A stretch of 64,000 nt of DNA from Sanderia malayensis (lineage: Eukaryota; Cnidaria; Scyphozoa; Semaeostomeae; Pelagiidae): the NCBI GenBank assembly GCA_013076295.1, contig RQOL01000024.1, positions 868,001 through 932,000 on the forward strand. The letters run 5' to 3'. Below are positions 24,865-35,446 of the stretch, in pieces; position 1 is the first letter of the stretch, and every line of letters starts with the position of its first letter. The notes beneath the pieces are model-generated. The model had not been told where the DNA came from, ran no database searches, and worked only from the letters and a program-made list of their open reading frames with translations. The position numbers were made by a program, and so were the translations under genes.

Positions 24865-25911
24865 ATGATGAATGTACCCGCCGTGCATGCGCACATTATA
24901 ATGGCCTGCAATATTCTACCGGCGATTCTCGCAATAACCGGCAACATTGTCTTTCTCGTTACCCTGTACAAGACTGCGACACTACACACGCCATCAAACA
25001 TCCTCATCGGAGCTCTCTGTCTGAGTGATTTATTTGTTGGCCTAATTGTCCAGCCGCTTTTCATGACTAACTTGTATTGGGAGCAGACCTGCTATCCTTC
25101 GCATCTTCTTACGACCATTTACTACTATACGTATGTCTTGTTCAGCGGTTTGTCGCTTCTTAGTGCAGGCTGCCTTGCAATAGACAGGTACATAGCCGTG
25201 TCACATCCTTTTAGATACACGCAAAAGGTTACGTGTAGAACGTACATTATTGCCGCCATTGTTTTCAGTGCATTCTGGGCCATTTGTTCGCTCTCGATAT
25301 TCCTCGGTATATACGAATACTGGACATTGTTTTTCGTTATAGAAATTATCGTGCTGTCAACCATCGTGCTTTGCTACGCAAGAATATACTTCATCATATT
25401 GCAACTCAAGCGTAACGTTGTCACCACCGTTGGTACCATAGCCACAGTGAGCCACGCTGCTTCTAGCGCCTCGCAGGACGGTATTGCACAGCAACGGAGG
25501 CGGGAAAACGAACGATCATGCACGATTGCGATTATTCTCGGGTTTTTTCTCGTTAGCTACAGCGTCGAGCTGGCACGATCGTTACATTACGTTTCACTGG
25601 GGAACAATAAACATTGCGAAGATTCGGATATCGTGTTCGTACTCGACGTGTGGACGGATTTTCTCGTGCTTGCCAATTCGTGCGTCAATCCCATCGTCTA
25701 TTGCGTGCGCTCGACGGAAATTCGCGACGCCGCGCGGCGTGTTTTCAAGATTCGCAGGAATTCCAGGGTGGGTGGAAGCGTGGGTAGCAGTGTTCGAGCG
25801 CGGGCAAGTCAGGGCAATGGAAACATTAATAATATTGATAATATTATTATTAATGATATGTCTTGCGTTCGTGATAATAAATCGGTCATGGAGAGTCGTC
25901 CTGGTTTGTAG
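24865..25911 (+). CDS. Orphan class A (rhodopsin-family) G-protein-coupled receptor
   Basis: A 348-residue seven-helix receptor in one exon. Family landmarks are TM1 with GN (ITGNIVFLVTLY), TM2 with LSDLFVG, a TM3 end reading AIDRYIAVSHP (DRY motif), and TM7 reading ANSCVNPIVYCVRSTEIRDA (NPxxY, then helix 8). A Cys after TM2 (EQTCYP) may form the usual disulphide, although extracellular loop 2 is very short (GIYEYW). The third intracellular loop carries an Ala/Ser stretch and a basic run (QQRRRENERS). The tail is Asn/Ile-rich. Short extracellular N-terminus and loops suggest a small-molecule or lipid-type ligand, but none can be assigned. Lineage-specific expansions of intronless GPCRs are common in cnidarians. 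The second ATG (codon 2) could also be used. Confidence 0.9.
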   Translation: MMNVPAVHAHIIMACNILPAILAITGNIVFLVTLYKTATLHTPSNILIGALCLSDLFVGLIVQPLFMTNLYWEQTCYPSHLLTTIYYYTYVLFSGLSLLSAGCLAIDRYIAVSHPFRYTQKVTCRTYIIAAIVFSAFWAICSLSIFLGIYEYWTLFFVIEIIVLSTIVLCYARIYFIILQLKRNVVTTVGTIATVSHAASSASQDGIAQQRRRENERSCTIAIILGFFLVSYSVELARSLHYVSLGNNKHCEDSDIVFVLDVWTDFLVLANSCVNPIVYCVRSTEIRDAARRVFKIRRNSRVGGSVGSSVRARASQGNGNINNIDNIIINDMSCVRDNKSVMESRPGL

Positions 25912-27494
25912 AAGTTAAGGTATAAACAACAAACCTAGAACATAACAAATGACCTGAAAATAACTGGGTTTTTTAATTTTCTTTTCATTCCATTTAATCC
26001 ATATGTAAAATTGCCATTAATTAGTTAAGCATTTTAACCAACCTAAAATTAACGATCCTAGTATAATACTAAAGGTTAGTTTGCATTATATCTCCGTGTA
26101 CAGGAACACGCTTAATTTCTTGCCAATTACAATGCGTGTGGATTGAACACATGCAGATTGCACATTCATATTTCATATTATATTTCATATTCATATTAAA
26201 TTATTTCTACACAAAATCCCTTCAGCTAAAAATTACAATGATCTATAGTACAATAATAATATCTAAATATAAAAGTAATGCATAATAACTAAAAAAAGAA
26301 GTAATTAGCGATAAATAAGATTAGTTGGGGCCTATTTTGCTGCTCTAAAACATTACCATTACCGTATTTATTTCTATATATATATATATATATGTATTTA
26401 ACAAAATTTTAATGAACTCAGGGAAGAACGCTGTACCTTGCAACCTGCAGTTTGCTTGGTTCTCTCTCAGCTGATTTTTGCCAAGTTTACATTTACTTTT
26501 GAAAGGTTTTCTATTGGTGTCATCTGCCATCGCTTGGATTTGTTTTGTAAATAGTCCACCAAGCCAAGCAATAAAAACGTCGTGAGTTTCTTGATAAAGC
26601 AACAATTTCATTCGCATTTATTTGTAAACACGTGAGGCTAATGCTTAAAATCTAATTAAATTTTAGGTAAGGCCGAACGTAATCATCACCGACTTTTGTT
26701 ACGCGAAAAGAAATTATTTTCATGGAGATATTAACTTTGTGAACAAGAAATTTACGAAAGAAAAAAAGGATTCGAACTAGAGAAGGTCTCCTCCTCTTCG
26801 TAACTTCTCCCAATCATCTACTTTTGGAAATTTTTTAGGATGCCACTTGTGGGGAATGAAGGCAATATGGGGGCTTTCCGTTATGTGATGCACCTGAAAG
26901 GAATATCACGAAGGAGGGTTTCCAAGATTGATTGGAAATAAATGAGACGATAACGACATCAACAAAGAGCAGTGAACGGGAGATAAGTCAAATTAATTAT
27001 GAATAATCAAAGAGAACTTGCTGGTGGGGAATCATGGGCCAACGGGTTGGGAAATTTAATAGGGGCTGATGGTGAATTTTCTCACCCCAAGGCTTACTGG
27101 GGAATTTCTCCACCAGCTTGTATGTTAAAAAATTCTTTGACTTTTACCCTTGTATCCTTGGTGCAGAAGATTATTATTATTCAGCAAGATTATTCATTAA
27201 CATGAAGGATCATGCTAAAATATTCACACGAGAAATTTGATTAACGTTCTTTTTATCTTGGCAATTAAAAGGAAGAATATAAAAATGGGATGACCAAAAT
27301 AAAAATGATAACAGGAAAATTTCAATTCACAGATCTAATAAATTGCTCTCAAGACAAATCTAAAAGACAAATGAATTAGAATTTCCTTATTGCAATGTCT
27401 CTTTTTCTCGTTCATCTTCATTCATTTATGTGATTTAATTATTCACTCGTACCGCAGAGAATCGCAAGAACAAGCCATTGCGTTATGCTTTGAA

Positions 27495-27580
27495 TCATCA
27501 TCATCATCATAATAATATTCATCACAATCATAATTTACAACATAGTCATCTTCATCATCATCATAATTTACAACATAATT
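27495..27580. repeat. CAT/ATC trinucleotide-rich tract
   Basis: Imperfect CAT repeats interrupted by ATAATTTACAACATA, which itself occurs twice. Simple-sequence DNA in intergenic space. Confidence 0.75.
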
Positions 27581-27698
27581 GTTAGGTAAATTACGTAAAT
27601 ATATCAATGATGTTATACATAAATTAAAAACAGTTAATTACGATATTGTGGGCGGTGTAGGAAACGCATTTGCAAGGAACCAAGTGCGAGCGGAGGGG

Positions 27699-27872
27699 CA
27701 GGGACGCTGTCCCTGACTCGGAATTTACGGACGCTGTCCGTTTTGTTTTGACATATTTTGCGATGGGGTACGCGAGGCCCCTGGCTTTTTATAAGGTACG
27801 CGAGGCCTTGCCATTAATTTGTACGGGGTACGCGAGGCCCCGATTCGAAACCATAACGAGGTACGCGAGGCC
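27699..27872. repeat. CpG-rich cluster: two hairpins and four GGTACGCGAGGCC copies
   Basis: Two stem-loops with the same GCT loop, CAGGGAC-GCT-GTCCCTG (27699-27715) and ACGGAC-GCT-GTCCGT (27727-27741). They are followed by GGTACGCGAGGCC at 27767, 27795, 27827 and 27860 (28-33 bp apart). Composition contrasts sharply with the AT-rich surroundings. Confidence 0.75.
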
Positions 27873-29213
27873 CCGTTGAGCCTAATACTTTACTGATTTG
27901 TATCAGTATAGGTTATTGATGTGCTATTCCGAGTTTTTGTGATATGAAGTGTTTGCACTTTTGCCAGTTCCTGCAAAGTTTGGCGTCTCAGATGCATTGC
28001 GACTTTCAATTAATCAGGTGGTTCGTGAGAGGTAGCTCGTAGAACCTTGGATATGCCTCTATCGGTGGATAGGGAGGTGGGCGGGTAAATTTTTGTTTCC
28101 TTGATTTGCTTGGCAACTATGTATATGTTGCTTTGTTTGTAAATTGTTGCCCTTTGAGGGCTTTGCATTGTCTTATAAAGGGAGTATTTTGCGTGGTGAT
28201 TCGCTTAATTTGATTGGCTTGTCGCTGGTTAGCTTGCTGTGTTGGGAGCTCTGATTGGTTTATTGTGCTTGTCACTTTCATCAAGCTGAGATTAGATACA
28301 GGCAGCATCGCTATGCGTGATATTTTCGATTGGTGCCAGATTAAAATACCTTGCCTGTGTCAAGTAATCAACGCACCCTTGGTGCGGCCCTGTTAATTTT
28401 GGTTGTTGATTAGCATCAAAAAAGAGTCACGCAATATGAGAAATCCGTGCCTAATTAACTAAAGTTAATAAATTTCATGTATTAACTAACATAAAAGATT
28501 TTGATATTATTTTTGTTTTTAACTTTTTGATATATAAATCTCACACAGGTGAAATTTTTATCGGGGGTTTTTGAGCCCAGTGTCTTTTTTTTTAAGATTA
28601 ATTAATATAACGAACACAAAGAAACAATAAAATTAATATAAAATATTATTCTTAATTGTAAGTGAAAGCATTCTGTTACAAATCCATTTTCTTACAACAT
28701 TGAAACAATCACAAAACAAAAAAGGAATATGAAAAATTCAAGTAACTGGAACAAAAAGCCACAAAGATTGCCATGAATGGAAAAATAGATCCTAGTAAGG
28801 GATCCGTAGCCCATGATTCAATGGGAGCTGCTGCCCAAACTGACGTCTGGCCTCCGGCCATTGGCCCTTGCAACAACAACAGGGCATTGTTTAAACTTTA
28901 AAGATTCACTTCTCCTGATGTCAAATGAAGAAGACAGTTGCCCGACAGTCAACTTTCATGGCAACAAAGAAGCTAAATTGCAGACTGGATACTAGTCACC
29001 AGGCGATTTCAATCCCTGCGCGGTCGGCTGGTAGCCATTCACAGTGCATTCGACGTCTGAAATTAATGAATGTTACGTCAAATCAACCAGCAGAAACAAA
29101 ATAGTGCGGAGATAGTGATCAATCTCAGAATTCAAGTTCTAACTCCCTGAAAAGACAAACGTTCATCGAAGAGAAATATTTTGTTTATTTAAAACACAAG
29201 GATTGTTGATAAA

Positions 29214-32200
29214 ATGGGTTGCTGTTGTTGGAAAAAGACAACAAGACAAGTTGGTAAGCAATGTCAATGATATATGTAATTTCCATTAACTAAAACATAA
29301 ATCAATTGATATATGTAACCAACTGATACATGTAGCAAACAATTTTATCACATCTAAATTTTATGATGCAGATTAGAAAAATATTAATACAAGTTTACAT
29401 GTCAAATACAACATAGATAAATAGAGAATAATTGAAGGTGAAAGTTGTTTATGGGAAAAGTAAAATTACCGGTTGGCAACGACTCAAATTTTGTGAGCGC
29501 AGGCCAGACACGAGAAATGTTATGCCAGTTGTTATCTCATTGAAAACATTTCCTCAATATGCATCGATATGATTTTTGTAGAGAAGGATATATAATTAAA
29601 ATACTACGCGCTTTCAAATGAAGATTATGTTTTCAAACATGCAGTTAATATTAATATAATTACAAAGGAGGGCGCCATTTTCAAAACTTTATATCAAAGC
29701 TGAAGAATAAAAGAGACGTCACATGAACTATAAACATTTGACATCCCATTAACTATACCACGTGATGATCTATATCAACTTTGTTTCACTTGCAGGTTGT
29801 AGAAACTCCAATGGTGTAGATTTGCGTGATAATCTTTCTTACTTATATAGGCGAGGTGAGCATGACGTTTCTTTAATGTATTCTTCAAATGTTAGTAAAT
29901 ATTGAACATGCCTAAAACTATATGCCTTATAAATTGCAGATTCAAGTGGAACAAGAGGCCAGGTACCTACTTTGACCAAACGTAAACGAAGAACCAGGAA
30001 GCGACGTCAGGTATGCATGGAATAAAAATATAAATGCATCATTAATTATCCAATTTACAAATCTGTGTTCAATTAACTCAAATACTCCATTACATTTCAG
30101 CAACCAGTTGATAGTAGCAGCTCCGACACTGTTGACAAAAACCTTCGAGTCCTAAGGGTACTGCCACGTCAATCCTTGCAATCTCTGCAACACCTACCAA
30201 ACGACGGCGTCCTGGGTTTGCCAGGACAAGTTTATGGCATTCCCAGTAAAGCAGCATTTGAAGAACCACAGAAGGCTGCTGTTGAAGATGCCAGACAAGA
30301 CGGATATGAGGCAGATCTTTCAGAAAGTGCTGATTCCACTGAAATCAAGGAAGACTCCATTGAAGTCAAGGACCATTCCATTCAAGTATGCAGCAGTGTT
30401 CTTGAAGACATCCTCAATGCTGTTTCGCAGCGAGTTGCAGAAGCAGAGGTGATAGCAAGAATTCGGGCCAATTTTGAAAACAATAAAGAAGGCGAGTTTG
30501 TTATGATACATTCCGGAGATTCGTATGTCATTGATGCACCTGATGCATCCACTTCGACTTGTGAAAGTCGCAATCCAAATGATCATTTTGAAGATGCGGA
30601 ACCTGAAATCGTAATAGCAAGATTTTCCATCAGTGATTACAACATTGAGGAAGACGAGACCGTACATTCGGAAGATGTGGCAGAAATCTGTACAGAGAGC
30701 GATTCGCCTTGCCTTGACAATGGTGCTCTTGCTGTTCAAGATACAGGTCAGTGCGGAAATGAGGCTCAAGTTGCGAACGAGCAAACCACCAAAGAAAAGT
30801 CTTTTGATGACTCAAAAGATGATGACATTGCCTTGTCAGATGTTACAGGCTTGGCACAGGCTGTGCCAATAGAAAGTTTGGAAGACACAGTGGTACCAGT
30901 TGATGGAAATGCCGATGTGGACCAGCCTGAATCACTAAGCCACCTCAAAGATTCCAAGACGGAATCCAACATTTGCCAACCACAACAGAACACATTGCAG
31001 GCTGCAAAGGATCCTGTTATTGTGAAAGTCTGCAGCAGTTTCCTCGAAGGCATTGTAAATGCTATTTGCGAGGAAGTTGAAGCAACAGATGAAGTTGCAG
31101 TGGAACAAGATGGCAGTGATGCAGATGGTGCGTTCTCTGACATTTTGGGATCGTCCGTCAAGGATGCACCAGATTCATCATGCCCTGGCATTTGTGTATC
31201 AATTTGCCCAATTTCGGCCCAAATTGTGCAAGTGGAAAGCTTGGAAGGCACAGTGGTACCAGTTGTTGCAAATTCTGACGTGGAATCCGTCAACCGGATT
31301 GCTACATCAGATCAGAGTCTCCTTGACAATGGAAGCAACATTGATGACCAACGTGAATCACTGAACCATCTAGAAGATTCCAAGACCGAATCCAACATTT
31401 GCCAACCACAAAAGAACACGTTAGAGGCTGAAAAGGACCCTGTTATTGTGGAAGTCTGCAGCAGTTTCCTCGAAGGCATTCTAAATGCTGTTTGCCAAGA
31501 AGTTGAAGAAACAAATGAAGTTGAAGTGGAACAAGATGGCAGTCATGCAGATGGTGCTTCCTCTGACTATTTGGGATCGTGTGTCATGGAAGCACCAGAT
31601 GCATCCACTTGCACTTGTGAAAGTCGCAATCCAACTGATTATTTTGAAGACACTGAATCTCCTGTGGAACCTGAGATCGTAATAGCTCGACTTTCCGTCA
31701 GTGATTACAACATTGAAGAAGACGAGACCGTACAGCCATTTGTCGAGCCTGAAACGGTGGTAGCAAGACTTGTTGTCAACAATGACAACATTGAAGAAGA
31801 CGAGACCATACAGCCACATTCGGAAGATGTGTCAGAAATCTGTACAGATAGCGATTCGCCTTGTCTTGACAATGGTGCTCTTGCTGTTCAAGATATAAAT
31901 CAGTGCGGAAGTGAGGCTCAAATTGCGAACGACCAAACCACCGAAGAAAAGTCTTTTGATGACTCAAAGGAGGATGACATTGTCTTGTCAAATGTTACAG
32001 GCTTGGCACAGGCTGTGCCAATAGAAAGCTTGGAAGATACAGTGGTACCAGTTGTTGCAAATTCTGACGTGGACTCCGTCAACCGGATTGCTACATCAGA
32101 TCAAAGTCTCCTTGACAACGGAAGCAACATTGATGACCAACGTGAATCACTGAACCATCTAGAAGATTCCAAGACGGAATCCAACATTTGTCAACCACAA

Positions 32201-34597
32201 CAGAACACATTGGAGGCTGAAAAGGATCCTGTTATTGTGAAAGTCTGCAGCAGTTTCCTCGAAGGCATTGTAAATGCTATTTGCGAGGAAGTTGAAGCAA
32301 CAGATGAAGTTGCAGTGGAACAAGATGGCAGTGATGCAGATGGTGCGTTCTCTGACATTTTGGGATCGTCCGTCAAGGATGCACCAGATTCATCATGCCC
32401 TGGCATTTGTGTATCAATTTGCCCAATTTCGGCCCAAATTGTGCAAGTGGAAAGCTTGGAAGGCACAGTGGTACCAGTTGTTGCAAATTCTGACGTGGAA
32501 TCCGTCAACCGGATTGCTACATCAGATCAGAGTCTCCTTGACAATGGAAGCAACATTGATGACCAACGTGAATCACTGAACCATCTAGAAGATTCCAAGA
32601 CCGAATCCAACATTTGCCAACCACAAAAGAACACGTTAGAGGCTGAAAATGACCCTGTTATTGTGGAAGTCTGCAGCAGTTTCCTCGAAGGCATTCTAAA
32701 TGCTGTTTGCCAAGAAGTTGAAGAAACAAATGAAGTTGAAGTGGAACAAGATGGCAGTCATGCAGATGGTGCTTCCTCTGACTATTTGGGATCGTGTGTC
32801 ATGGAAGCACCAGATGCATCCACTTGCACTTGTGAAAGTCGCAATCCAACTGATTATTTTGAAGACACTGAATCTCCTGTGGAACCTGAGATCGTAATAG
32901 CTCGACTTTCCGTCAGTGATTACAACATTGAAGAAGACGAGACCGTACAGCCATTTGTCGAGCCTGAAACGGTGGTAGCAAGACTTGTTGTCAACAATGA
33001 CAACATTGAAGAAGACGCGACCATACAGCCACATTCGGAAGATGTGTCAGAAATCTGTACAGATAGCGATTCGCCTTGTCTTGACAATGGTGCTCTTGCT
33101 GTTCAAGATATAAATCAGTGCGGAAGTGAGGCTCAAATTGCGAACGACCAAACCACCGAAGAAAAGTCTTTTGATGACTCAAAGGAGGATGACATTGCCT
33201 TGTTAAATGTTACAGGCTTGGCACAAGTTGCGCCCATGGAAAGCTTGGAAGACACAGTGGTACCAGTTGTTGGAAATGCCGACGTGGATTCCATCAGTCG
33301 CATTGATACGTCAGATCAGAGTCTACTTGCCAATGGAAGCAACATAGATGACAAACGTGAATCACTGAACCATCAGCAAGATTCCAAGACGGAATCCGAC
33401 ATTTGCCAACCACAACAGAACACATTGGAGGTTCAAAAGGATCGGTTTATTGTGGTAGCCTGCAGCAGTTTCCTCGAAGGCATTCTAAATGCTGTTTGCA
33501 AGGAAGTTGAAGCAATGAATGAAGTTGAAGTGGAACAAGATGGCAGTGATGCAGATGGTGCTTCCTCTGACTATTTGGGATCGTGTGTCATGGAAGCACC
33601 AGATGCATCCACTTGCACTTGTGAAATTCGCAATCCAACTGATTATTTTGAAGATACTGAATCTCCTGTGGAACCTGAGATCGTAATAGCTCGACTTTCC
33701 GTTAGTGATTACAACATTGAAGAAGACAAGACCGTACAGCCATTTGTCGAGCCTGAAACGGTGGCAGCAAGACTTGTAGTCAACAATGACAACATTGAAG
33801 AAGGCGAGACCGTACAGCCACCTTCGGGAGATGTGCCAGAAATCTGTACAGAGAGCGATTTGCCTTGCCTTGACAATGGTGCTCTTGCTGTTCAAGATAC
33901 AAATCAATGCGGAAATGAGGCTGAAGTTGCGAACGACCAAAACACCAAAGAAAAATCTTTTGATGACTCAAAGGAGGATGACATTGCCTTGTCAGATGTT
34001 ACAGGCTTGGCACAGGCTGTGCCAATGGAAAACATGGAAGACACACCGGTACCAGTTGTTGGAAATGCCTATGTGGACCAGCCTGAATCACTGAACCATC
34101 TCAAAGATTCCAAGACGGAATCCAACATTTGCCAACCACAACAGAACACATTGGAGGCTGCAAAGGATCCTGTTATTGTGGAAGTCTGCAGCAGTTTCCT
34201 TGAAGGCATTGTAAATGCTGTTTGCGAGAAAGTTGAAGCAACAAATGAAGTTGAAGTGGAGCAAGGTGGCAGTGATGCAGATGGTGCTTCCTCTGACTAT
34301 TTGGGATCGTGTGTCATGGAAGCACCAGATGCATCCACTTGCACTTGTGAAACTCATAATGCAAATGATTATTTCGAAGATGAAGAAACATTTATCCAAC
34401 CTGAAACGGTGATAGCAAGGCTTTCGCTTAGTAATAGAACCATTGAAGAAGGCGAGACCGTACAGCCATTTGTCGAACCTGAAACGGTGATAGCAAGATT
34501 GACACTCAGTGAAGATAATTTTGAAGAGGAGGATTCCGTACAGCCAGTATGGGATTTTGTTTTAGAAAGCTGTGCTGAGGACAAAGCAGCGAAATAA
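29214..34597 (+). CDS. Acidic repeat protein with lipid-anchor-like N-terminus; putative multivalent A-kinase anchoring protein
   Basis: Not a family I can name. Exons 29214-29253, 29796-29855, 29940-30010 and 30101-34597 join in phase to 1,555 residues. It starts MGCCCWKK, a candidate N-myristoylation/palmitoylation signal. Exon 3 adds a basic patch (KRKRRTRKRRQ). The rest, from residue 58, is acidic, Ser/Glu/Asp-rich and probably disordered. Seven copies of a helix like VCSSFLEGIVNAICEEVEA occur at residues about 153, 367, 509, 772, 914, 1177 and 1419. Their paired hydrophobic spacing (VC..FL..IV..IC..V) matches the RII-binding helix of AKAPs such as Ht31 (LIEEAASRIVDAVIEQV). Between them lie recurring TESNICQPQ, DGASSDYLGSCVMEAPDAS and VIARLSVSDYNIEED blocks. 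Anchoring of PKA or of another RIIa-fold protein at membranes is an inference. Splice sites are good, so the gene model is firmer than the function. Confidence 0.8.
30386..34240 (+). repeat. Seven AKAP-like amphipathic helix repeats
   Basis: Helix copies are encoded at 30386-30445, 31028-31084, 31454-31510, 32243-32299, 32669-32725, 33458-33514 and 34184-34240. Each reads (V/A)CSS(F/V)LE(G/D)I(V/L)NA(V/I) followed by CxxVEx or a close variant. Hydrophobic pairs fall every four residues, and the polar face is mostly Glu/Ser/Asn. Confidence 0.85.
30950..34597 (+). repeat. Long in-frame coding tandem repeat (1,215 + 1,215 + 726 + partial)
   Basis: Units starting at GATTCCAAGAC begin at 30950, 32165, 33380 and 34106. 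The first two are 1,215 bp (405 codons) each and nearly identical for about 1 kb. The third is 726 bp, and the fourth runs to the stop. Each long unit splits into sub-units of 426 and 789 bp. All are multiples of three, so the frame is kept. Confidence 0.9.
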
Positions 34598-35446
34598 TTT
34601 TATTGATTTTTTTGAGAGTATTTTTGGGAAAACAAAGTTTAATTTTCTCAAAAGTGTACGAAACGCTTGAAATAGGCAATACCATGAATACATAAATAAG
34701 ATAATAAGGAAATTGTAGGATAAAAATGTAAAAAAAACTTGAGAAAAATTTAATCATAATGTAATTTGCGTACCTGGAAATAAGCCCGTATACCTTGGAA
34801 TGTATCAAGGAAATTTGAATGCGTTATTTTTTATTTTTGTTTTATTTCCTCCTACAAAGCCTTGAAATTACTTTACTATGAAACATTTGTCGACTTCTCT
34901 GTGATGTTGAAAAACATCTTTAACTGCTGCTAGGATACGCCAGAGCAGTGAGTGCAATTTTTTTTCATTTCTACTTAATTATTGTAGCATTGAGAAGTTG
35001 CATTGAAAAATTTTTTATTTAAATTTTCTGTAAAAAGTATTAATCAGTTATTAAGGAAACAACAATGTACAAAATTTACGAACATTTCATCGCACAATCA
35101 ATTGTTTTAGCAGTGACAAAACAAAAATAAATAAGGTTAAAATAGAATAAAACGATAAAATAAATGGAGGGGGTAACCAGACAGCTTTTTATTAAGATCA
35201 AAGCGAGATTTAATTCACGGGTATATTGTAAATTTAAAAGATATTTTTCGTTCTTTGTATCAAGAATTTTTTGAGGCAAATATTTTCTACTCACGAGACC
35301 TGTCCAGTGCCCAGTGAACCAATCAGGAGTCAAGCACGTGATGATGTTTTGATAATTACTTGGAACATTTTTTAAAATGGCGACCTGTACTTTTCTAAGC
35401 TCTCAACCTGCTTGAAGCACTATTGCTCCAACTATTCTTCCTCACA
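34598..35446. other. Spacer between the repeat protein and the SV2-like gene
   Basis: 3' UTR of the repeat protein followed by AT-rich spacer and, from about 35300, the promoter of the transporter gene. No extra gene is seen. Confidence 0.55.
35319..35384 (+). promoter_or_regulatory. Promoter elements of the SV2-like gene (CCAAT, E-box, YY1)
   Basis: Within 130 bp of the start codon are CCAAT (35319-35323), CACGTG (35335-35340) and AAAATGGCGAC (35374-35384), a YY1-type site. The ATG inside the last would open a 12-codon upstream frame (35378-35416) ending before the true start at 35447. Confidence 0.5.

Larger units (their letters stand above)
25912..29213. other. Intergenic region between the GPCR and the repeat-protein gene
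   Basis: No supported gene. AT-rich, with a short (AT)n run near 26375-26395, a CAT/ATC trinucleotide tract (27495-27580) and a small CpG-rich island of hairpins and GGTACGCGAGGCC words (27699-27872). Open frames of 60-90 codons here show no recognisable family features. Confidence 0.55.

Noticed and set aside
30320..34412. Many overlapping frames of 60-175 codons on both strands
   Set aside because: They recur with the coding repeat and are out-of-frame shadows of the repeat protein, which alone splices in phase with its upstream exons.
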